Assembly (NCBI RefSeq): GCF_029892565.1
Contig: NZ_JARXVH010000004.1
Span: forward strand, 496,001-560,000
Direction of reading: 5' to 3'
Source of the DNA: Streptomyces pseudovenezuelae
GTDB taxonomy: Bacteria > Actinomycetota > Actinomycetes > Streptomycetales > Streptomycetaceae
Length of the DNA stretch: 64,000 nucleotides
Part shown: positions 7,849 to 16,850 of the stretch, in pieces
Position numbering within the stretch: position 1 is the stretch's first letter
Layout: each line of letters begins with the position of its first letter
Program-made: the position numbers and the translations under genes
Notes under the pieces: model-generated
What the model saw: only the letters and a program-made list of their open reading frames with translations
What the model was told of the DNA's origin: nothing
Database searches by the model: none

Positions 7849-9450
7849 TCAGTCCGGCGCCGTCCCCTTGAGTCGGGCATGGGCGTGTGCCGCAACCGGC
7901 GCCGGGAGCCAGCCCCTTGCCGTCAGTTCGTTGATCAGGCGGGCGTACGGCCCGGCGAACAGGGCCGTGCGGGCGGGGTCGGGTTCGAGGACCGTGTGGA
8001 TGCGGACCATGCGTTCGGCGACCTCCGGCAGGGGGCCCTGGCCGGTGCCGTGGGCGGCCAACGCGGCCATGCCCAGGGCCGGTTCGGTCTGGTGGGGCAC
8101 GCGGGCGGGGCGGCCCAGGACGTCGACGCGCAGTTGGTTCCAGTACGCGCTGCGGGCGGCACCCCCGGTGAAGGTGAGAGGGCCGTCCAGCGGGGCGCCG
8201 AGATGGTCCAGGTAGTCCAGGCAGAGCCGCTCCGCGAAGGCGACGCCCTGCAGCAGGGACGCCCACAGGTCGGCCGTGTCGGCGGGCTCGCCCAGCACGA
8301 TCGCCGAGGCGGCCGGCGCCAGGAACGGGAACCGTTCGCCCGGCGACACCAGCGGGTACGTCACCGCGCCGGACGGCTCGTAAGCCGCCGCCCGTGCGTC
8401 CATCGCGGCCGGGTCGGCGCCCGAGAAGGCCGCGGTCAGCACGCCCGCGCCCACGCTCGACGCCCCGCCCGGCAGCCAAGTCCCGTCCGGCGCACGGTGG
8501 TTGTAGACCACTCCGGTCTCGTCCCGGACCGGCGTGACGGACGCGCCCTTGAGGACCAGCGTGGTGCCGAGCACCGAGTTCCAGGAGCCGGGCCGCAGCG
8601 CGCCCGCCGCGATCTGCGCCGCGCAGCCGTCGGTCATCCCGGCGATCACGGGCGTACCGGCGGGGATGCCGGTCGCCTCGGCGGCGGCCGACGTGACCTC
8701 GCCGAGCCGCGTACCGGGGCGTACGACATCGGGGAACAGCTCGTCGGGCAGGCCCAGTTCGGCGAGCGCGGCCTCCGGCCAGGTGCCGGCCTCCAGGTCG
8801 TAGCCGGTCTTGAGGGCGTGACTGGAGTCGGCGGGCGGCGGCTCGCCGATGAGCCGGGCGACGACCAGGTCGGGCTGGTGGGCCAGACGGAGGCGGGGCG
8901 GGCGGGGCGGGTGGACCAGGCGGAGGTGGGGATGGGGACGGGAGTGGAGATGAGGGCGAGGGTGGGGACGGCGGCTCGGTGAGGTCTCGCCGGCCGCCCC
9001 CGCACCGCCTGTCCTCGCACCGCCGCCCATCTCACCCCCGTACTCCCCCACCAGCCACAACACCTTCGGCAGCGCCCACGTGTCCTGCACCGCCAGTCCT
9101 GCCCGCCGGGCCCGTGCCGCCTGGGTCGTGGCGCGGCTGTCGTCGTACATGAGCGCGGGGCTCACCGGGCGGCCGGTGCCGTCCGTCAGGAGGACCGTGC
9201 CCGAGGTCCCGCACACCGCGAGGCCGCCGACGCGTACGTGCAGCCGGTCGGCGAGTGCGGCCCGGGACGCCCTGCGCAGCGCCTGCCACCACTCCTCCGG
9301 ATCCTGCTCGTGCCGCACCCCGTCCCGGCGTCCGGCGAGCGGTGCCGAGCCCCGGCCGAGGACCGTCCCGTCGGCCGTGACCAGCAGCACGCGGACGCTC
9401 TGCGTGCCCAGGTCGACGCCCAGCCACGCCTCGCTCGCATCCGCCGCCAT
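7849..9450 (-). CDS. FGGY-family carbohydrate kinase with an Arg/His/Pro-rich insertion
   Basis: 533-aa sugar kinase resembling xylulokinase. It starts with the phosphate-1 loop WLGVDLGTQSVRVLL and contains HEQDPEEWW, a GMTDGCAAQIAAG segment, FLAPAA and the adenosine-site FTGGAARSAYWNQL. The kinase would phosphorylate a pentose, polyol or related sugar with ATP. Between WLVGEYGG and HQPDLVVARLIG, about residues 140-187 form a low-complexity stretch rich in Arg, His and Pro that family members normally lack; the surrounding domain is intact. The gene diverges from the DeoR gene and has a good ribosome site (GGGAGGT). The substrate is not readable. Confidence 0.85.
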   Translation of the reverse strand: MAADASEAWLGVDLGTQSVRVLLVTADGTVLGRGSAPLAGRRDGVRHEQDPEEWWQALRRASRAALADRLHVRVGGLAVCGTSGTVLLTDGTGRPVSPALMYDDSRATTQAARARRAGLAVQDTWALPKVLWLVGEYGGEMGGGARTGGAGAAGETSPSRRPHPRPHLHSRPHPHLRLVHPPRPPRLRLAHQPDLVVARLIGEPPPADSSHALKTGYDLEAGTWPEAALAELGLPDELFPDVVRPGTRLGEVTSAAAEATGIPAGTPVIAGMTDGCAAQIAAGALRPGSWNSVLGTTLVLKGASVTPVRDETGVVYNHRAPDGTWLPGGASSVGAGVLTAAFSGADPAAMDARAAAYEPSGAVTYPLVSPGERFPFLAPAASAIVLGEPADTADLWASLLQGVAFAERLCLDYLDHLGAPLDGPLTFTGGAARSAYWNQLRVDVLGRPARVPHQTEPALGMAALAAHGTGQGPLPEVAERMVRIHTVLEPDPARTALFAGPYARLINELTARGWLPAPVAAHAHARLKGTAPD

Positions 9451-9600
9451 CCGGACCTCCCACGCGTCACGACCGACTCTGTGAACTTCACACCCATCAT
9501 CGATATTGACCCCAGTTTTTCGCTCGCGCGAGGGATTGACGGCCGACTTTCGCCGTTACACGCTCGGTTGGCGGTCCAGTACGACGGATGACGGCGACGG

Positions 9601-10425
9601 ATGACCACGAATCGGGGGGCCATGACCGGCAGCGCACAGCAGGGCCCCGCCGTCCGCCGCACGGCCCTGGCCGAACTCGTTCTCGCCGAGGGTTCCGCGA
9701 CCGCCGCCGACCTCGCCGAGCGCTTCGGCGTGAGCCTGATGACGATCCACCGTGACCTCGACGAGCTCGAACGGCAGGGGATCGTACGGAAGTTCAGGGG
9801 CGGGGTGACCGCGCAGCCGTCCGGTGTCTTCGAGTCGAACGTGCAGTACCGCCTGAAGACCATGCACGCCGAGAAGGCCGCGATCGCCGACCGCGCGGTG
9901 AAGCACCTCGAACCCGGTATGGCGATCATGCTGGACGACTCCACGACCGCCCTGGAGCTGGCCCGCAGACTCCGTCTCGGCGAGATCACCCCGCTGACCG
10001 TGGTCACCAACTTCCTGGAGGCCATCACCCTCCTCGCCGACCAGCCCGGTATCCACCTGATGGCCCTCGGCGGCGACTACGACCCCCTGCACTCCTCCTT
10101 CCTCGGCGTCTCCTGCGTCGAGGCGGTCCAGGCGCTGCGGGTGGACGTCTGCTTCGCGTCGACGTCGGCCGTGCACGGGGGTTACGCGTACCACCAGGAG
10201 CAGCACATCGTGTCGGTGAAGCGGGCGATGCTCGACTCGGCCGCCCGCAACGTCCTGTTGATCGACCACACCAAGCTCGCCCGGACCGCCCTGCACCGGG
10301 TCGCCCCGCTCTCCCGCTTCGACCTGCTCCTGGTCGACGAGGGGGCGCCGGCCGAGGCCCTGCGGGAGCTGGACGAGCACCAGGTCCGTTACGAGGTCTG
10401 CCCGACGGGAGAGCCACCGCCATGA
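9601..10425 (+). CDS. DeoR/GlpR-family transcriptional regulator
   Basis: About 274-aa repressor. An N-terminal winged helix (ALAELVLAEGSATAADLAER, then SLMTIHRDLDELERQGIV) is followed by the DeoR C-terminal sugar-phosphate sensor with DDSTTALELARRL and a LIDHTKL signature near the end. It should bind a phosphorylated sugar made by the neighbouring kinases and control both divergent transcripts. An internal ATG at 9622 has a better G-rich ribosome site, so the protein may start there. The stop overlaps the next ATG by 4 nt. Confidence 0.88.
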   Translation: MTTNRGAMTGSAQQGPAVRRTALAELVLAEGSATAADLAERFGVSLMTIHRDLDELERQGIVRKFRGGVTAQPSGVFESNVQYRLKTMHAEKAAIADRAVKHLEPGMAIMLDDSTTALELARRLRLGEITPLTVVTNFLEAITLLADQPGIHLMALGGDYDPLHSSFLGVSCVEAVQALRVDVCFASTSAVHGGYAYHQEQHIVSVKRAMLDSAARNVLLIDHTKLARTALHRVAPLSRFDLLLVDEGAPAEALRELDEHQVRYEVCPTGEPPP

Positions 10426-11477
10426 ACAACCCCGTCCCCGAGACGAACAACCCCGTTCGTGTCCTGGCCGCCGGTGACCACTTCGTCGTACCACCGCTGA
10501 TCAGCCGCGCCCTGGCCGACGAGGTGCGCGAACGGGAGGTGTCGGTACGGGAGTTGACGCTGCCGTGGCCCCTCGAAGCGTTCGGGCCGGTCGCCGAGGT
10601 CGAGGAGGCGAGCGGCAGCGAGGACGGACTGATCGAGGCGCTCGCCGACGACCGCGAGGTGCTGGTCACCCAGATGGCGCCGGTCACCGAACGCGTCCTG
10701 GAGTCCGCCCCGCGGCTGCGGCTGGTCGTCGTGTGCCGGGGCGGCCCGGTCAACGTCAACCTAGACGCGGCCAGGATCCACGACGTCCGCGTCTCCTACG
10801 CGCCCGGCCGCAACGCCGCCGCCACCGCCGAGTTCGCCGTCGGCCTGCTGCTCTCGACCCTGCGCCGGATCCCGCAGGCGCACAACCTCCTTGCCGGGCA
10901 GGGCAGTTGGCAGGGCGCGACCTACTACACCTACGAACACAGCGGCCTGGAGCTGGAGGACCTCCCCGTCGGACTGGTCGGCTACGGCGCCGTCGGCAGC
11001 CGGGTGGCCCGGGTGCTGTGCGCGTTCGGGGCGCAGGTGATGGTGTACGACCCGTATGTCCGCGGTGAGATCCACGGGCTGCGGGTCTCCTCCCTCGACG
11101 AACTCCTGCGCCGCTCCCGGGTGATCACCCTGCACGCCCGTCTCACCCCCGAGACCCGCGGCCTGATCGGCTCCCGCGAACTCGCCCTGCTGCCGCGGGG
11201 TTCCGTGGTCGTGAACGCGGCGCGGGGTCCGCTGCTGGACGAGGGCGCGCTGTGCGACGCCCTGGAGAGCGGGCAGTTGTCGGCCGCCGGGCTCGACACG
11301 TACGAACGGGAGCCGGTGCCCGAGGGGTCACGGCTGTTCGGGCTCGGCGATCGGGTGGTGATGACGCCGCATCTGGGCGGGGCCGCGCGCGCCGTGGCGG
11401 AGAAGGCCGCGCGCATCGCGGCGGAGGAGGTGGGGCGGTGGGTGCGGGGGAAGCCGTTGGCGCATCAACTGACGTGA
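10422..11477 (+). CDS. D-isomer-specific 2-hydroxyacid dehydrogenase (SerA-like)
   Basis: 351-aa NAD(P)-dependent dehydrogenase. The Rossmann motif VGLVGYGAVGSRVARVL lies near residues 186-202. The catalytic Arg is in VVNAARGPLLDEGAL, the Glu in DTYEREPVPEGSRL and the catalytic His in MTPHLGGAAR. It would interconvert a 2-hydroxy acid and a 2-keto acid. Coupled to the DeoR gene by ATGA and followed by a sugar kinase, it probably acts on a sugar acid rather than on 3-phosphoglycerate. Substrate unknown. Confidence 0.88.
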   Translation: MNNPVPETNNPVRVLAAGDHFVVPPLISRALADEVREREVSVRELTLPWPLEAFGPVAEVEEASGSEDGLIEALADDREVLVTQMAPVTERVLESAPRLRLVVVCRGGPVNVNLDAARIHDVRVSYAPGRNAAATAEFAVGLLLSTLRRIPQAHNLLAGQGSWQGATYYTYEHSGLELEDLPVGLVGYGAVGSRVARVLCAFGAQVMVYDPYVRGEIHGLRVSSLDELLRRSRVITLHARLTPETRGLIGSRELALLPRGSVVVNAARGPLLDEGALCDALESGQLSAAGLDTYEREPVPEGSRLFGLGDRVVMTPHLGGAARAVAEKAARIAAEEVGRWVRGKPLAHQLT

Positions 11478-11556
11478 GTGGCCGTCGGCGTACCGACTGA
11501 CCTGAACGGCCGCCGACTTACGACGTGAACCGTCCCGGCCCCGAGGAGGCCCCGGC

Positions 11557-12978
11557 ATGTACATCGGCATCGATGTGGGCACGTCCGCCGTGAAGGCCGC
11601 CGCCTTCGACCACGCCGGTCGTGAACTGGCCGTCGAGGCAAGCCCCGTGGGCCTCGCGCTGCACGAGGGCCGGGTCGAGCAGGACATGTACGAGGTGTAC
11701 TCGGCGGTCGTCGGAGTGCTGGGGCGGCTGACCGTGCGGGTGCCGGGGCCGGTCGACTTGGCGGGGCTCACCGGGCAGGGCGACGGTGTCTGGCTGGTCG
11801 ACGAGCAGGGTCTGCCCGTCCGGTCCGCCCTCTCCTGGATGGACGGACGGGCCCACGAACTGCTCGACCGGTGGTTCGCGGACGGCACCTTCGAGACGGT
11901 GTTCCGCCGCACCGGGAGCGCCATGTTCCCGGGCTGCCCCGGCCCCCTGCTGGCCTGGCTGGACCGGCACGAGCCCAAGTCCCTCGACGCCGCCGCCACC
12001 GCCCTGTACTGCAAGGACATGGTGTTCCGGCGGCTGACCGGCGCGCCTGCCGGCACGGATGTCTCCGACGCCTCGATGCCGTTCCTCGACCCGCGCACGC
12101 GGACCTACGACGACGGGGTCGTCGAGCTGCTCGGCCTGGGTCACCGGCGCGGTCTGCTCGCCCCCGTCGGCGACCCGATCACGACCGCCGAGGCGCGCGG
12201 CGAGGGCCTGCCGGCCGGGACGCGGCTGGCGAACGGCCCGTACGACCTGCCGGCCTGCGCGCTCGGTGCCGGTGTCACCTCCCCCGGCGACGGTCTGCTC
12301 ATCGTCGGTACCTGTCTGGCCGCGCTGGTCGCCACCACCGACCTGGACCTGACCGGTGAGCCGGCCGGGCTGTACATCTCGACCGACCGGCCGGGGCACC
12401 GGCTGCGCGCCATGCCGGCGATGGTCGGCACGGCGGCCCTGGACTGGGTGCTGTCGACGACGGGCGTCCGGCACGAGGAGGTCGACGCGCTGCTCGCCGA
12501 GACACCGCCCGGGGCGCACGGCGTGCGGGTGCTGCCGTACTTCGCGCCGTCCGGCGAACGCGCCCCCTTCGTCGAGCCGCGGCTGCGCGCCGAACTCACC
12601 GGCGTCAGCCTGGAGTCCACGAAGGGCGACCTGATCCGCGCCACCTGCGAGGGCATCGGCTACGCGGCCCGGCACTGTCTGACGGCGGCCGGCCTGACCG
12701 GCACCCTCGCCGTCTGCGGCGGCGGCACGCGCAGCTCCGCGTGGATGCGCCTGCTGGCCGACGTCCTGGGCCGCCCGCTCCGGGTGGTCGAGGGCGAGGT
12801 GGGCGCCCGCGGCGCGGTCATGGCGGCGGCCGAGCGCCACGGCATCCCCCTGGACACGGCCGCCTGGACCCGCCCGACGCGCATCGTGGAGCCGGACGCG
12901 GACCGGGCGGCGTACTACTCCGTCGGTTTCGAGGACCACCTCGGTCGGCTGACGGCGGCACGCGACCGGAGCCGGTGA
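11557..12978 (+). CDS. FGGY-family carbohydrate kinase (second copy)
   Basis: 473-aa sugar kinase starting MYIGIDVGTSAVKAAAFD. It has the LTGQGDGVWLVD segment, an aspartate-rich middle (TDVSDASMPFLDP) and the ATP-site element AVCGGGTRSSAWMRLLADVL. It is shorter than the first kinase and lacks its low-complexity insertion. The type resembles erythritol/xylulose kinases and carbohydrate kinases of uncertain substrate. It lies 79 nt after the dehydrogenase on the same strand, behind a GAGG-type ribosome site, so DeoR, dehydrogenase and kinase probably form one operon. Confidence 0.87.
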   Translation: MYIGIDVGTSAVKAAAFDHAGRELAVEASPVGLALHEGRVEQDMYEVYSAVVGVLGRLTVRVPGPVDLAGLTGQGDGVWLVDEQGLPVRSALSWMDGRAHELLDRWFADGTFETVFRRTGSAMFPGCPGPLLAWLDRHEPKSLDAAATALYCKDMVFRRLTGAPAGTDVSDASMPFLDPRTRTYDDGVVELLGLGHRRGLLAPVGDPITTAEARGEGLPAGTRLANGPYDLPACALGAGVTSPGDGLLIVGTCLAALVATTDLDLTGEPAGLYISTDRPGHRLRAMPAMVGTAALDWVLSTTGVRHEEVDALLAETPPGAHGVRVLPYFAPSGERAPFVEPRLRAELTGVSLESTKGDLIRATCEGIGYAARHCLTAAGLTGTLAVCGGGTRSSAWMRLLADVLGRPLRVVEGEVGARGAVMAAAERHGIPLDTAAWTRPTRIVEPDADRAAYYSVGFEDHLGRLTAARDRSR

Positions 12979-13046
12979 TTTCGGGGGCGGGGGCCTGCGA
13001 TTCGCGGTGTACTACCGGCCTGGCCTTGCGTGGCGAGGAGGAGTTC

Positions 13047-13283
13047 GTGATCCGAACATTCCGAAAATGGTGCCCGACCTGTCGTGGGTGGCATGACTTC
13101 CGCATGTTGAATGCCGCCGAGAAGGGCGCCGTCCGGGAGGAGAAGGGGGCGCGGCACTACGTGGGGGATCTTTGGCGCTGCACCGCAAAGGGCTGTCTCT
13201 GGTATCAGCCGGTGCACCACGCCAAGGGTGGTGGCCAGCTCCCCGAGAAGTTCCGCGAGGAGGAGGTCACCACCCCTGAATGA
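13047..13283 (+). CDS. Small zinc-ribbon-like protein, 78 aa
   Basis: Short protein beginning at a GTG with a strong GAGGAGGAG ribosome site. Four cysteines are arranged as a zinc ribbon: C9-x2-C12 in WCPTCRGWH and C45-x4-C50 in WRCTAKGC, with several His and Trp nearby. There is no membrane segment. Codon use matches real genes (GC-rich third positions) and the strong ribosome site supports translation. Function unknown; binding nucleic acid or a partner protein is possible. It ends 3 nt before the end of the convergent DsbA-family gene. Confidence 0.7.
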   Translation: MIRTFRKWCPTCRGWHDFRMLNAAEKGAVREEKGARHYVGDLWRCTAKGCLWYQPVHHAKGGGQLPEKFREEEVTTPE

Positions 13284-13286
13284 CGT

Positions 13287-13949
13287 CTACAGGTTGCTGA
13301 AGTCCGGGCCCGCCGAGCGGCTGCGCTTGATCTCGTAGAAGCCGGGGACCGAGGCGACCGCGACCGTGCCGTCCCAGAGGCGGGCCGCTTCCTCGCCCTT
13401 GGGGGCGGGGGTGACGACCGGGCCGAAGAAGGCGATCTGCTCGCCGTCGGGGCCGGGGACGGCGATGACGGGGGTGCCGACGTCCTGGCCGACCTTGTCG
13501 ATGCCCTCCTTGTGGGAGGCGCGCAGCTCGGCGTCGAACTCGAAGTCCTCCTGGTCGGCGTAGTCGATCAGGTCGGCGGGCAGGCCGACGTCGGCGAGCG
13601 CGCCGGCGATCGCCTCACGGGTGGGGCCCTCGCCCTGGTTGTGGATGCGGGTGCCGAGTGCGGTGTAGAGCGGGCCGAGGATGTCGGCGCCGTGCTTCTG
13701 CCAGGCCGCGGTGACCACGCGGATCGGGGCCCAGGCCTTGGTGGACAGCAGCTCGCGGTACTCCTCGGGCAGCTCGTCCAGCTTGGGCTCGTTGAGCACC
13801 GCCAGGCTCATGATGTGCCAGCGGACCTCGATGTCCCGGACCTTCTCCACTTCCAGCACCCACCGGGAGGTCATCCAGGCCCAGGGGCACAGCGGGTCGA
13901 ACCAGAAGTCCACGGGGGTCTTGGCGGGCGTGGTCGTGGTCTCGGACAT
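13287..13949 (-). CDS. DsbA-family protein, mycothiol-dependent nitroreductase/oxidoreductase type
   Basis: 220-aa thioredoxin-fold protein with the DsbA helical insertion. The active site near the N-terminus reads FDPLCPWAWMTSRW: Cys21-Pro-Trp-Ala24, so only the first cysteine of a CxxC pair is kept. The wording is that of the actinobacterial group containing mycobacterial Rv2466c, which works with mycothiol. A cis-Pro loop GTPVIAVPG lies at about residues 159-167. Start ATG 13949 has a GAGGAG ribosome site. The single cysteine suggests a monothiol (mycothiol-mixed-disulfide) mechanism; this is inference. Confidence 0.85.
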   Translation of the reverse strand: MSETTTTPAKTPVDFWFDPLCPWAWMTSRWVLEVEKVRDIEVRWHIMSLAVLNEPKLDELPEEYRELLSTKAWAPIRVVTAAWQKHGADILGPLYTALGTRIHNQGEGPTREAIAGALADVGLPADLIDYADQEDFEFDAELRASHKEGIDKVGQDVGTPVIAVPGPDGEQIAFFGPVVTPAPKGEEAARLWDGTVAVASVPGFYEIKRSRSAGPDFSNL

Positions 13950-14085
13950 GAGTCTCCTCGGAATACGGCCGTTTCCCCCTCGCAACACCGGCCCGGACCA
14001 CCTCATTCCCGGGTGCCCCCGGTCAGGGGCGCATGACAGGATCGGTCCTGACCACATAGCGAACACCATCCGAGGGAGTGCCTCC

Positions 14086-16662
14086 GTGCCCGGTGAGAAT
14101 CTGTCCCGTGACGAGGCCCGGGAGCGGGCCGCCCTGCTGTCCGTCGACGGGTACGAGGTGTCGCTCGACCTGCGTTCCGCCGTCGGCGAGGGGGACGGCG
14201 ACCCGCGCACCTTCCGGTCGGTGACCACGATCCGGTTCCGCTGCAACGAGCCGGGCGCCACCAGCTTCGCCGACCTGATCGCGCCGAGCGTGACGGCCCT
14301 GTCCCTCAACGGCAGGGATCTCGACCCCGGCGCGGTCTTCGACGGCGTACGGATCCAGCTGGAGGACCTGGCCGCCGACAACGAGCTGATCGTCGACGCC
14401 CGCTGCGCCTACTCCCGCACCGGCGAGGGCATGCACCGCTTCGTCGACCCCGAGGACGGCGAGGTCTACCTCTACACGCAGTACGAGCCGGCCGACGCCC
14501 GCCGCGTCTTCGCCAACTTCGAGCAGCCGGACCTCAAGGCCCCCTACCGCTTCGAGGTGCGGGCGCCGGAGGGCTGGACGGTGTGGTCCAACGGAGCCGG
14601 CACACTGACCGACGGCGTGTGGCGGTTCGCGGAGACGAAGCCGATCTCGACGTACATCACCTGCGTGACGGCGGGCCCGTACCACTACGTGACCGACTCC
14701 TACGAGCGGGTCTTCGAGGACGGTACGAAGCTGGAGATCCCGCTCGGCGCCCTGTGCCGCAAGGGACTCGCGCCCTACTTCGACGCGGACGACATCTTCC
14801 TGATCACCAAGCAGGGCCTGGACTTCTTCCACGACCACGTCGACTACCCGTACCCCTTCGGGAAGTACGATCAGGCGTTCGTGCCCGAGTACAACCTCGG
14901 CGCGATGGAGAACCCGGGGCTGGTCACCTTCCGCGAGGAGTACATCTTCCGGGGCAAGGTGACGCAGGCCTCGTACGCGGGCCGGGCCAACACGATCCTG
15001 CACGAGATGGCGCACATGTGGTTCGGCGACCTCGTCACCATGGAGTGGTGGGACGACCTGTGGCTGAAGGAGTCCTTCGCCGACTTCATGGGCGTCTTCG
15101 CGAGCGTCGGCGCGACCCGCTTCACCGACGCCTGGATCAGCTTCGCCAACCGCCGCAAGGCGTGGGCCTACCGCGCCGACCAGCTCCCCTCCACGCACCC
15201 CGTCACCGCCGACATCCGCGACCTCCAGGACGCCAAGCTCAACTTCGACGGCATCACGTACGCCAAGGGGGCTTCCGTACTGAAGCAGTTGGTCGCGTAC
15301 GTCGGCCAGGACGCGTTCCTGGAGGGCGCGCGACGCTACTTCAAGCGGAACGCGTACGGCAACACGCGCCTCGGTGACCTGCTGTCGGTGCTTGAGGAGA
15401 CGAGCGGTCGGGACATGGCGTCCTGGGCGCGGTCCTGGCTGCAGACCGCCGGGGTCAACTCCCTCACCCCGCAAGCGGTGTTGGACGTCGAGGGTGGCCG
15501 CATCGCCGAGCTGACCGTCCTCCAGGACGCGGCCGAGTCCCACCCCGAGCTGCGGCCGCACCGGGTGGCGGTGGGGCTCTACCGGATGGAGGACAACCGT
15601 CTCGTGCGGTACGAGCGGGCCGAGGTGGACGTCGACGGTCCGCGGACGGTCGTGGTGGAACTGGCCGGTGCGGACGCCCCGGAGCTGATCCTCGTCAACG
15701 ACGACGACCTCACGTTCTGCAAGACCCGCTTCGACGCGACCTCGCTGGACACCCTGCGCGAGCACCTGGGCGCGCTCACCGACCCGATGGCCCGTGCCCT
15801 GTGCTGGTCGGCGCTGTGGAACATGACCCGGGACGCGCTGCTGCCCGCGCCGGACTTCATCGACCTGGTGGCGCGGTTCGGGCGCCGGGAGACCGACATC
15901 GGCGTGCTGCAGATGCTGCACGCGTGGGCGAACTCGGCGCTGGTGAACTACTCGCCGCCGTGGTGGCGCAGGACCGGCGGGGAGATCCTGGCGGACATCG
16001 CGCTGCGGGATCTGCGGGGGGCCGAGGCGGGCAGTGAGCAGCAGCTGGCGTGGGCGCGGTTCTTCGCGTCGGTGGCGTCGGAGCCGGATGATCTGGCGTT
16101 GCTGCGGGGCCTGTTGGACGGCACCGAGACGGTCGACGGACTCGCGGTCGACCAGGAGCTGCGCTGGGCGTTCCTTGAGCCGCTGACCTCGCACGGGGTC
16201 GTGGACGAGTCGGTGCTCGCCGCCGAACTGGCCCGGGACGACACGGCGTCCGGCAAGCGGCACCAGGTGCGCTGTCTCGCCGCCCGGCCCTCGGCGGCCG
16301 TCAAGGCGCAGGCGTGGGCCCAGGTGGTCGAGTCGGACGCGCTGTCCAACGCGCTGGTGGAGGCGACGATCGCGGGCTTCGCGCAGCCCTCGCAGCGAGA
16401 GCTGACGGCACCGTACACGGAGAAGTACTTCGCGGCGATCGAGCGGGTGTGGGCGCAGCGGTCGATCCAGATCGGGATGGACGTGGTGCGGGGGCTGTTC
16501 CCGGCGTACCCGACGGCCGAGGACGCGCAGTCGACGCTGGACGCGACGGACGCGTGGCTGGCGGCGCACGAGGGGGCGGCGCCGGCGCTGCGGCGGCTGG
16601 TCCTTGAGGCGCGGGACGATCTGGCGCGGGCGCTGCAGGCCCAGGCTTTGGCCAACTATTAG
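14086..16662 (+). CDS. pepN: Aminopeptidase N, M1 zinc metallopeptidase (copy 1)
   Basis: 858-aa cytosolic aminopeptidase removing N-terminal residues from peptides. The substrate-recognition motif is LGAMENPG. Zinc is bound by H306-E307-x2-H310 in HEMAHMWFGD and E329 in WLKESFADF, exactly spaced for family M1. The C-terminal half is the all-helical ERAP1-like domain. The GTG start (VPGENLSRDEARERA) is preceded by GAGGGAG; the frame is open further upstream but that part lies antisense to the DsbA gene. A very similar paralogue lies at 29046-31619. A terminator hairpin follows the stop. Confidence 0.95.
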   Translation: MPGENLSRDEARERAALLSVDGYEVSLDLRSAVGEGDGDPRTFRSVTTIRFRCNEPGATSFADLIAPSVTALSLNGRDLDPGAVFDGVRIQLEDLAADNELIVDARCAYSRTGEGMHRFVDPEDGEVYLYTQYEPADARRVFANFEQPDLKAPYRFEVRAPEGWTVWSNGAGTLTDGVWRFAETKPISTYITCVTAGPYHYVTDSYERVFEDGTKLEIPLGALCRKGLAPYFDADDIFLITKQGLDFFHDHVDYPYPFGKYDQAFVPEYNLGAMENPGLVTFREEYIFRGKVTQASYAGRANTILHEMAHMWFGDLVTMEWWDDLWLKESFADFMGVFASVGATRFTDAWISFANRRKAWAYRADQLPSTHPVTADIRDLQDAKLNFDGITYAKGASVLKQLVAYVGQDAFLEGARRYFKRNAYGNTRLGDLLSVLEETSGRDMASWARSWLQTAGVNSLTPQAVLDVEGGRIAELTVLQDAAESHPELRPHRVAVGLYRMEDNRLVRYERAEVDVDGPRTVVVELAGADAPELILVNDDDLTFCKTRFDATSLDTLREHLGALTDPMARALCWSALWNMTRDALLPAPDFIDLVARFGRRETDIGVLQMLHAWANSALVNYSPPWWRRTGGEILADIALRDLRGAEAGSEQQLAWARFFASVASEPDDLALLRGLLDGTETVDGLAVDQELRWAFLEPLTSHGVVDESVLAAELARDDTASGKRHQVRCLAARPSAAVKAQAWAQVVESDALSNALVEATIAGFAQPSQRELTAPYTEKYFAAIERVWAQRSIQIGMDVVRGLFPAYPTAEDAQSTLDATDAWLAAHEGAAPALRRLVLEARDDLARALQAQALANY

Positions 16663-16703
16663 ACCGCCGGTCACCGTTACGGAATCCGGTCAATCACACC
16701 CGT

Positions 16704-16736
16704 AACCCCTGGTCCAACCCGTTCGGACCAGGGGTT
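16704..16736 (+). terminator. Terminator of pepN copy 1
   Basis: Perfect 12-bp stem (16704-16715 and 16725-16736) with a 9-nt loop, followed by two more T residues and G/C-rich sequence. Confidence 0.75.
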
Positions 16737-16850
16737 TTCGGGGCCTTATCGGCATCCGAACACCCGTCCTTTAGTGCCGCCTTGTCCGCATTTGTCGACG
16801 AGCGTGTAACAGCGGTTAAAAGGCGGTTCCGGCGCGGGAAACCCCCAGTC

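Noticed and set aside
14023..16674. 883-residue open frame on the minus strand opposite pepN copy 1
   Set aside because: A shadow of the GC-rich pepN gene; Arg/Gly/Val/His-rich with no domain, while the plus strand has full M1 catalytic motifs.
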